From positions 1 to 13,746 of the forward strand of contig CAYZJC010000033.1 in NCBI GenBank assembly GCA_964478775.1: a stretch of 13,746 bases of DNA, given 5' to 3'. The position numbers were made by a program, and so were the translations under genes. Under the pieces are notes generated by a model that saw only the letters and a list, made by a program, of their open reading frames with translations, ran no database searches and was not told where the DNA came from. The stretch is from PNMQ01 sp964478775. GTDB lineage: Bacteria > Pseudomonadota > Alphaproteobacteria > Paracaedibacterales > CAIOTO01. Of the stretch, positions 9,230-13,746 are shown in pieces; positions within the stretch are counted from its first letter, which is position 1; the number at the start of each line of letters is the position of its first letter.

Positions 9230-9242
9230 GTAAATTTGTCAA
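9214..9242 (-). promoter_or_regulatory. Putative promoter of the exoprotein/immunity operon
   Basis: On the minus strand there is a perfect -35 TTGACA (9237-9242), a 17-bp spacer and a -10 TATTGA (9214-9219), about 40 bp upstream of the ATG. It lies in the 118-bp gap after parB. I see no G+C-rich terminator in that gap, so read-through from parAB is also possible. Confidence 0.6.
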
Positions 9243-9291
9243 CACATTATTAAAATAAAAATTAAGTAAAATTTTATCAAATAATCACTCT

Positions 9292-10146
9292 TTAAAAAAT
9301 AGCGTTGCTTCCTTCTTCATCTAGTTCATTTAACATTTGTAATAAAATATTTCTCAGTAGTTGTTTGTGCAAACTGGAAAGGGTGCTCAAATCAGGTTTT
9401 TGTAATTTAACGTTATCATCAAACATGGTTAATCTCACCACAGTTTTTACAGGTAACTCATTTTTATTTTTCTCTGCAGCTGGTTCTCGTTGCTCTTTTG
9501 CCTTTTCACGAATCACGTGTATCTGTTCTACAACATCTCCCAGTTTGTAAAGGCTTCTAAAGTTATCGCGGCCGCGAAGATTTTCTTTTAAAATTTCATC
9601 TTGTACTTCTGGGGGAAGGGTTAGCAACTTCAACAGTTCAGAAATTTGTGATTGGGACATACCAATTGACTTTCCAAGTTCACTTTGTGCACCATAGCCA
9701 ATTTTATCAACCAATTTTTTCAAACCCCTCGCAAGTTCAAGGGGGTGCAAGTCTGTTCTTTGTACGTTTTCAATTAAAGCAATTTCTTCAGCTTTATCGG
9801 CATCTTCAACAACAATACAAGGAATGCGGTGTAAGCCAATTTTCTTAGCTGCTCTTAATCTCCTTTCCCCACTCACCACCTCAAATCTAACAACTTCACC
9901 TTCAATTCTCAAAACTGTTAACGGTTGACGTATGCCATGGGCTTGTATCGTCTCAGCAAGGTGATTGATTTCATCTTCGTTAAAAATTGTTCTTGCCTGC
10001 TTACTGTAAGGCATTAACTGGTCAACAGACAAATATGTAATTTCAGTTCTGTTGACATCTGTAAAGGCACTTGTTCTAGATATGGACGTTTCTTTTTTTT
10101 GAAACGCTTTTGGAACATCACGTGTCTTAGCGTCATCTAACTTCAT
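9292..10146 (-). CDS. parB: ParB-family plasmid partition protein
   Basis: DNA-binding CTPase-type partition protein that loads at parS and recruits ParA for plasmid segregation. In the 284-residue form chosen here, the ParB/Spo0J nuclease-like fold begins YLSVDQLMPYSKQAR. It contains the GERRLRA box (about 93-99, the CTP-binding motif of the family) and ENVQRTDLHPLE (about 126-137). A helix-turn-helix follows (ELGKSIGMSQSQISELLKLL, about 156-175), then a C-terminal dimerisation-like region. The frame is open to an ATG at 10200, overlapping parA by 11 bp. I prefer the ATG at 10144-10146 because AAAAAGGA sits 6 nt upstream, while the 10200 start has no Shine-Dalgarno. The choice matters: the longer form would translate the parS-like palindrome. 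Co-transcribed with parA. Confidence 0.92.
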   Translation of the reverse strand: MKLDDAKTRDVPKAFQKKETSISRTSAFTDVNRTEITYLSVDQLMPYSKQARTIFNEDEINHLAETIQAHGIRQPLTVLRIEGEVVRFEVVSGERRLRAAKKIGLHRIPCIVVEDADKAEEIALIENVQRTDLHPLELARGLKKLVDKIGYGAQSELGKSIGMSQSQISELLKLLTLPPEVQDEILKENLRGRDNFRSLYKLGDVVEQIHVIREKAKEQREPAAEKNKNELPVKTVVRLTMFDDNVKLQKPDLSTLSSLHKQLLRNILLQMLNELDEEGSNAIF

Positions 10147-10152
10147 TTTAAA

Positions 10153-10160
10153 TCCTTTTT
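10153..10160 (-). promoter_or_regulatory. Ribosome binding site deciding the parB start
   Basis: AAAAAGGA on the minus strand lies 6 nt (TTTAAA) upstream of the ATG at 10144-10146. The alternative start at 10198-10200 has only GCAAAGCCAAAAACCAATCA upstream, with no purine-rich anti-16S match. Confidence 0.7.
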
Positions 10161-10170
10161 TAAACTTAAC

Positions 10171-10190
10171 ATTATCGCGATCGCGATAAT
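10171..10190. promoter_or_regulatory. Candidate parS centromere: perfect 20-bp palindrome at the parA/parB junction
   Basis: ATTATCGCGATCGCGATAAT equals its own reverse complement over all 20 bases. It touches the last base of the parA stop and lies upstream of the preferred parB start. It is a G+C-cored island in A+T-rich surroundings. A perfect palindrome of this size beside parAB is what a ParB-binding parS site should look like. The sequence differs from the usual chromosomal parS (TGTTTCACGTGAAACA), so it would be a plasmid-specific type. Confidence 0.7.
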
Positions 10191-11161
10191 CAATATTCAT
10201 TGATTGGTTTTTGGCTTTGCTTCACCAGTTCATGAACCAAGTCCATAACATCTTCAAAAGCAGATGATTTTGCCCTACAAAATGTTGATATGGGCATTTT
10301 TTTCTTTGAGGCAGCATTAATATCTTCTGACCTTCTCACGACAGCACTAATGACATGTGCCCCATATTCAGCCCTTAAAGCCCCCAAAACCTCTTGTGCA
10401 ATTGCAGTTTTAATTTCGTACTTGTTTGGCAAAATTGAATAGTTAGGAACAGACCCCATATCAGCATAAAAAGAGATCATCTGTTCCACAAGCACACGTA
10501 ATCCAGCCAAACTAAAGGGCTGTGTTTCACACACAATATTAACACGGTCACTTGCAACCAAAGCATTCATATTCAATGTGCTAATCGTTGGGTTGGTGTC
10601 CATAATAATAAAATCATACTGTTCACGAAGAGGGTCTAAAATCACTTTCAATTTCTCTTCACGCTTTGTTTTTACACTCAATGGCACTTCTATACGTGTC
10701 ATAGAAATATTAGCAGGTAACAAATCAAGACCAGGAAAAATATTAACCAAAGCATCTTCAATTTTAAACCCATTAATCACAATGTCATAAATGGTAGGAC
10801 CATTCCAATCTTCAGGAATCCCCATAATAGAAGACAGGTGCCCTTGTGGATCGAGATCCAACGTCAAAACTTTAAACCCCATCAGGGCAAGATGGGTTGC
10901 AACTTGATAACAAAGGCTTGTTTTTCCAGTACCCCCTTTAAAATTATAAAAAACTTGAATCGCCTGGCGAATCGGTCTTTTGGTAAAAGCATATAAATTG
11001 TTCATAATTAATCTGGAGTTTTCAAGACTATATCTTTTTGTTCCAGAATGTTCATTAACTATAGCTTCAATATCTGTTACAGAAATAAATCTTGACACTG
11101 CATTAGGGGTGGTCAAAATCAACTGAGAAATCATAGCTTGATTAAAAGTAATATCTAACAT
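10190..11161 (-). CDS. parA: ParA-family plasmid partition ATPase (type Ia-like)
   Basis: 323-residue P-loop ATPase that binds nucleoid DNA and, stimulated by ParB-parS, moves plasmid copies apart. The deviant Walker A motif FKGGTGKTS is at residues ~74-82, LTLDLDPQGHLS follows at 99-110 (Walker A'), and FIIMDTNPT is the Walker B region. About 65 residues before the P-loop (VTDIEAIVNEHSGTKRYSLENS) look like the extra N-terminal DNA-binding segment of type Ia ParAs, which often autorepress the operon. The start at 11161 keeps this segment; upstream AAGAAG is a weak Shine-Dalgarno at 10 nt. The internal ATG at residue 53 has no convincing one. A well-formed promoter lies at 11197-11225. parB follows with a short gap or an 11-bp overlap depending on its start, so the two genes form an operon. 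Confidence 0.95.
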   Translation of the reverse strand: MLDITFNQAMISQLILTTPNAVSRFISVTDIEAIVNEHSGTKRYSLENSRLIMNNLYAFTKRPIRQAIQVFYNFKGGTGKTSLCYQVATHLALMGFKVLTLDLDPQGHLSSIMGIPEDWNGPTIYDIVINGFKIEDALVNIFPGLDLLPANISMTRIEVPLSVKTKREEKLKVILDPLREQYDFIIMDTNPTISTLNMNALVASDRVNIVCETQPFSLAGLRVLVEQMISFYADMGSVPNYSILPNKYEIKTAIAQEVLGALRAEYGAHVISAVVRRSEDINAASKKKMPISTFCRAKSSAFEDVMDLVHELVKQSQKPINEY

Positions 11162-11196
11162 AAATCGCGCACTTCTTATTAAAATGTTTTAAAAAG

Positions 11197-11225
11197 ACTA
11201 TATCACAAAAAATCAAAAAACACAA
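11197..11225 (-). promoter_or_regulatory. Putative parAB promoter
   Basis: Minus strand: -35 TTGTGT (11220-11225), 17-bp spacer, -10 TATAGT (11197-11202), about 36 bp upstream of the parA ATG. The -10 matches consensus at five of six positions. Confidence 0.6.
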
Positions 11226-11309
11226 ACTTCTTTCAAACAGAGTGAAAAATGTACCAAAGTTAAAAAGCACACACATTTAAAAAAAATTGACATGGGCTTT
11301 TTTTGAAGC

Positions 11310-11339
11310 TTGACAAATTAGTGTGAAAAAATAGATTAT
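11310..11339 (+). promoter_or_regulatory. Putative distal rep-leader promoter
   Basis: Plus strand: perfect -35 TTGACA (11310-11315), 18-bp spacer, -10-like GATTAT (11334-11339). A transcript would start near 11346 and give a leader of about 275 nt before rep, containing both hairpins described below. A second TTGACA at 11287 has no matching -10. Confidence 0.45.
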
Positions 11340-11386
11340 AGAGTATACAGGCAAACTCAAGGATCATTTTAGAAAATAAGATTATT

Positions 11387-11419
11387 AAAAAAAGGCCTTT
11401 GGACCAACAAAGACCTTTT
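11387..11419 (-). terminator. Rho-independent terminator of the putative antisense RNA
   Basis: Stem AAAAGGCCTTTG (11390-11401) / CAAAGACCTTTT (11408-11419) pairs at 11 of 12 positions with a 6-nt loop. On the minus strand it is followed by an uninterrupted run of seven T (11387-11393 overlaps the stem base), the classic intrinsic terminator form. On the plus strand the following tract is CAAATT, so the polarity favours leftward transcription. Confidence 0.6.
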
Positions 11420-11500
11420 CAAATTAAATTTGTTCGCCAACTCAAATGTTTAACCGCATAAGTTGTAAGGCGTAAATACATTCTATCTAAAAGAGAGAAC
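11387..11500 (-). ncRNA. Candidate counter-transcribed (antisense) RNA to the rep leader
   Basis: A promoter at 11507-11535 would start transcription leftward near 11500, and an intrinsic terminator ends it near 11387, giving roughly 115 nt with no plausible ORF. It is fully complementary to the leader of any rep mRNA begun at the 11310-11339 promoter. Size and layout match antisense copy-number regulators such as those of pT181/pIP501 and the repABC inc RNAs. Existence is inferred from promoter and terminator signals alone. Confidence 0.5.
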
Positions 11501-11522
11501 ATATTTATTATTCTCTCTTTTT
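11489..11522 (+). terminator. Attenuator-like hairpin in the rep leader
   Basis: Perfect 11-bp stem AAAAGAGAGAA (11489-11499) / TTCTCTCTTTT (11511-11521), loop of 11 nt, followed by another T. TCT/AGA can extend the stem past a one-base bulge. The rightward U-rich 3' arm suits a transcription terminator between the distal promoter and rep. The stem is A+T/purine-rich and may be weak alone. Confidence 0.5.
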
Positions 11523-11535
11523 AGACTAATGTCAA
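11507..11535 (-). promoter_or_regulatory. Putative promoter of the antisense RNA
   Basis: Minus strand: perfect -35 TTGACA (11530-11535), 17-bp spacer and -10 AATAAT (11507-11512; five of six to TATAAT). By sequence it is among the best promoters in the window, yet it points away from rep and has no gene in front of it before the parA region. Confidence 0.6.
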
Positions 11536-11546
11536 CACTTGTATTT

Positions 11547-11575
11547 TTTACAAGATGCTATTTTTTGTCTATATG
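11547..11575 (+). promoter_or_regulatory. Putative proximal rep promoter
   Basis: TTTACA (11547-11552), 17-bp spacer, TATATG (11570-11575), about 46 bp before the rep ATG. If active it bypasses the attenuator hairpin, so it competes with the distal-promoter model. Confidence 0.35.
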
Positions 11576-11592
11576 TTTTATAAATAAAACAT
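11573..11592. promoter_or_regulatory. Perfect inverted repeat upstream of rep (possible Rep operator)
   Basis: ATGTTTTAT (11573-11581), two-base spacer AA, ATAAAACAT (11584-11592): nine paired bases per arm, overlapping the proximal -10 and ending 16 bp before the AAGGAG site. The position fits an operator for Rep autoregulation. Loop geometry is poor for an RNA hairpin, so a protein-binding site is more likely. Confidence 0.5.
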
Positions 11593-11620
11593 TAAAAAGT
11601 AAATAAAAAGGAGAATATTT

Positions 11621-13171
11621 ATGAATATATATTCATATCACCACCTGTCGAAAAAAATCAGCAGATCTTCAGCAGAAGTGTTAGCTCAGCTTCTCTATTG
11701 GCTTTCAAAACAAGACTCACGCCTTGGACATGTGGAAGAGGGGCGCCAATGGATTCGAAATTCCTATCGCCAATGGCAAGAGCAATTAGGCAAGTTATCA
11801 ATTTCCACCATCAGAAGGGCATTTGCAGACCTTGAACAACAAGGCATCGTGCTCACGAATCATTTTGAAAAAGGAAAAAAGTATAGGGGAGGGGAGCAAG
11901 TAAAGTATTTTAGTGTCAATTTTGAAAAACTGCACCACATCATCGAACCTGCCCAAATGAGCACCCCTACATTGTGCAAAATGAGCACCAACAGATTGCA
12001 AAATGAACAGCCCTTTACAGATAATTTATCATTTACTACAAATCAACATACTGTCTGCGCTAACGAAAATCACAATCCTGATTTTCACACCGTCTGTCAG
12101 TCGATGTTTAATCTTTGGAATGAAATTGTTCTTCCCAAACTTCAATTAAGAAACCTAGCACGTGAAGAGAAGCTAACCGAAAGACGTAAAATATTTTTAT
12201 ACAAAGCGTTAACGCAATGCTTTGAAGGGGATATGAACCAATGGAAAAGCTTTTGTGAAAAAATTGCGGGTAACGATTTCCTTACTGGGGGAGGGGAGAG
12301 ACAGTTTACTGCAAGCTTAGATTGGGTCATCAAGTTTGAAATCATTGAAAAAATTAGAGAAGGCAAATACGACTATGATGAAGCTAAGCAAAAAAAAGCG
12401 CTTGAAATGAAAAAAGGTCAAGCTGCGGCTCCTGCAAAACTGCTACCGATTGTGATGCCAGATGGAATATCTTTTGAAGAAAAAAATCTTCGTGAAAGCT
12501 TGGTTGATCAGCTAGGAGAGGCCCTTTACGTTTCTTGGATTCAAAATGCCATCATCCAATTTCCAAGGGAAGAGGGGGGTAAACCCACCTTGATTGCTGA
12601 AGATGAGTTTAAGGCTTCAAGAATTGAAAGTTGCCCGCAATTGCGTAAGATAACCCCTTTGTTTGACAAAATTGAATGGAAGAAAAAATCGCCGTTAGAA
12701 AACATGGACGTGTTGAAAGGTCAAGCATTAGACCAAGAAACGAAAAATAACCTGACTGAAATGGCTTATGCAAACAAGCTGGGTGTGCAAGAGGTTCTTG
12801 AGACCATTAAGGAGGATGTGCAGCAAGATCTTCTCATAGCTGGAAAAGAGGTTGATCAAGCCCTTCAAGAAGCCTTATTGCGTAAAAGAGCAAGGATTGC
12901 AAAGCGTATTGGTTATCTCAACTACAAAGGTTGGTTTGCAAGGGCTAGAATCCTTGAAACGACTCAAGGGGATATGATTGAAATAGGATCAAATTTTGAA
13001 AAAGAGATGATGTGTCAACGCTTTGAAAGCGTGATGGAGTGGTTTATTGACATAACGGTTGTAACTGCACAATCGATGAGACAACTGCCTTGTGAACAAC
13101 AAGAACCTGCATTGATCAATGATTTAGCTTGTGTTGTCCCTATATGTCAGGATAGTTGTCATATAAAATAA
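11621..13171 (+). CDS. Plasmid replication initiator with winged-helix and DnaA-N-like segments
   Basis: 516-residue cytoplasmic protein, presumed initiator of plasmid replication. Residues ~10-100 look like a winged-helix DNA-binding domain (a helix pair, then LGKLSISTIRRAFADLEQQGIV and the KYRGG/VKYFSV wing). Residues ~165-252 carry the motif found in many phage/plasmid replication proteins: FLTGG....F.ASLDWVIKFE.IEKI.EGKYDY. Residues ~288-345 (LRESLVDQLGEALYVSWIQN...) resemble the DnaA N-terminal helicase-interaction domain seen in rickettsial plasmid Reps. The remainder is helical and charged. No AAA+ ATPase motif is visible, so it is not DnaA itself. AAGGAG 7 nt before the ATG fixes the start. 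The last ~10 residues (from about CVVPICQ) may be altered by the neighbouring IS end. Confidence 0.75.
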   Translation: MNIYSYHHLSKKISRSSAEVLAQLLYWLSKQDSRLGHVEEGRQWIRNSYRQWQEQLGKLSISTIRRAFADLEQQGIVLTNHFEKGKKYRGGEQVKYFSVNFEKLHHIIEPAQMSTPTLCKMSTNRLQNEQPFTDNLSFTTNQHTVCANENHNPDFHTVCQSMFNLWNEIVLPKLQLRNLAREEKLTERRKIFLYKALTQCFEGDMNQWKSFCEKIAGNDFLTGGGERQFTASLDWVIKFEIIEKIREGKYDYDEAKQKKALEMKKGQAAAPAKLLPIVMPDGISFEEKNLRESLVDQLGEALYVSWIQNAIIQFPREEGGKPTLIAEDEFKASRIESCPQLRKITPLFDKIEWKKKSPLENMDVLKGQALDQETKNNLTEMAYANKLGVQEVLETIKEDVQQDLLIAGKEVDQALQEALLRKRARIAKRIGYLNYKGWFARARILETTQGDMIEIGSNFEKEMMCQRFESVMEWFIDITVVTAQSMRQLPCEQQEPALINDLACVVPICQDSCHIK

Positions 13172-13746
13172 AAGGAGCAGAGTTAAGGAAATGAGCCATG
13201 CGACATCTATCAGAACCCGCTAAAATTGCGATTATCACAAAGGCCCTCAATAGGGGCGAAACTCCACTAAAAGACATAGCTAAAATGAATAATGTTGGTT
13301 CATCCACATTAAATCGTTGGCTTAGAAATTATCACAAAAAGGTACCGCTTGAAAATAAGGGATCTCAAGAAATAACAGTTTCTGAAAAGTTTCATCAACA
13401 CAGTGCTGCAGGTTTTAAAAAGCAGCCATTTTGTAAACTATTAGGCATTTGTTATCGGACATTTCAGCGTTGGAAGAAGGTGTATGGTTTAATTGATCAT
13501 CGACGAGAATCTATCAAAAGAGAACCTGCTAATAAGCTTGCAAAGGAAGAAGTACAACGCATTTTCACAACTTTAAACTCATCACCGTATCGCGATATGA
13601 GTCCTTGTAAAATTGTACCAGCACTTGCAGATCAAGAAATTTATTTGGCATCAGAATCTACATTTTATCGTTTATTTAAAACCGCCCATTTAACAATGAA
13701 GAGCAACACTTGAGAGTAGAAAAAAGTCACATGTCATGATAAATTC
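13141..13746 (+). mobile_element. Possible partial, degenerate IS3-like element
   Basis: Transposase remains start 26 bp after rep. TGTCAGGATAGTTGTCA (from 13145) near the end of rep has the look of an IS terminal repeat beginning TGT, and TATATG (13141-13146) pairs with CATATA (13160-13165). The right end is outside or destroyed, so neither the matching terminal repeat nor a target-site duplication can be seen. The boundary is therefore a guess. Confidence 0.3.
13198..13713 (+). pseudogene. Truncated IS3-like transposase (helix-turn-helix part only)
   Basis: 171 residues. The N-terminus is a transposase-type helix-turn-helix (MRHLSEPAKIAI...PLKDIAKMNNVGSSTLNRW), followed by a second one (FCKLLGICYRTFQRWKK). 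Then comes the segment that precedes the catalytic core in IS3-type OrfB proteins (DMSPCKIVPALADQEIYLAS, ESTFYRLFK). The whole DDE catalytic domain is missing: the frame stops at 13711-13713, and the best alternative frame (NNEEQHLRVEKSHMS) also meets TGA TAA at 13737-13742. Complete single-ORF relatives should be roughly 350 residues or more, so it is a broken copy. AAGGAA 7 nt upstream supports the ATG at 13198; the ATG at 13191 is in another frame. Confidence 0.7.

Larger units (their letters stand above)
11162..11620. other. Replication control region / possible origin between parA and rep
   Basis: A 459-bp gene-free, strongly A+T-rich stretch holding the divergent promoters, two hairpins and the inverted repeat listed separately. 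I looked for iterons and for TTATNCACA DnaA boxes and found none convincing. The long A/T tracts at 11190-11290 would melt easily and could serve as a DNA-unwinding element, but nothing fixes the origin here rather than inside or beyond rep. Confidence 0.4.

Noticed and set aside
9174..9291. Intrinsic terminator after parB
   Set aside because: The gap has only A+T-rich sequence and the promoter inverted repeat; no G+C-rich stem with a following T-run for the minus strand.
10147..10200. parB starting at the upstream ATG (10198-10200), giving 302 residues
   Set aside because: No Shine-Dalgarno, it would translate the palindrome, and the ATG at 10144-10146 has AAAAAGGA at ideal spacing.
11287..11315. 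Two TTGACA copies 23 bp apart as iterons or tandem promoters
   Set aside because: Similarity does not extend beyond the hexamer, and the first copy has no -10 at usable spacing.
11162..11620. DnaA boxes or iterons marking the origin
   Set aside because: No convincing TTATNCACA match or repeated unit of 15-25 bp on either strand.
13588..13597. TATCGCGATA in the transposase as another parS copy
   Set aside because: Only a 10-bp palindrome inside Tyr-Arg-Asp codons of a broken IS; it lacks the doubled core of the junction palindrome.
1..13746. tRNA or rRNA genes
   Set aside because: No cloverleaf-like or conserved rRNA stretch was seen outside the coding regions.

Overview
The window looks like part of a plasmid, or a plasmid-derived replicon, from an A+T-rich, host-associated alphaproteobacterium. 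My best guess is the Holosporales/Rickettsiales type. The basis is moderate-to-low G+C, a parAB partition pair next to a Rep with a DnaA-N-like domain, and a decayed IS transposase. The taxon is inference; no rRNA or other marker gene is present.

Left region (1-9291, all minus strand): a 2,779-residue exported filamentous-haemagglutinin-like protein (834-9173). It has a signal peptide, a long beta-helix-type repeat region with three 97-residue tandem repeats, a DUF637-like segment, and a C-terminal nuclease-like toxin of the GIY-YIG/T5orf172 type. The toxin stop codon abuts the start of a 150-residue putative immunity gene (381-833). Beyond it lie a start-less tail of a second, unrelated toxin (203-406) and a frameshifted remnant of what is probably its immunity gene (1-200). 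This is the toxin/immunity plus orphan-remnant layout of contact-dependent inhibition (CDI) or polymorphic-toxin loci. No outer-membrane TpsB transporter gene is in view.

Middle (9292-11161, minus): parB and parA, with a perfect 20-bp palindrome at their junction that is a strong parS candidate. Start-site evidence places the palindrome just outside parB.

Control region (11162-11620): divergent promoters for parA and rep. Nested inside the rep leader is a perfect -35 box on the opposite strand that would drive a ~115-nt antisense RNA ending in a terminator hairpin. A second, attenuator-like hairpin lies between that RNA and rep, and a perfect inverted repeat sits just upstream of the rep ribosome binding site. 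Together this resembles antisense-RNA copy-number control.

Right (11621-13746, plus): a 516-residue replication initiator (winged-helix start, central phage-replication-like motif, DnaA-N-like segment), followed 26 bp later by a truncated IS3-like transposase.

Taken together, this is a replication/partition backbone carrying a very large kin-discrimination toxin gene and the debris of earlier toxin cassettes.
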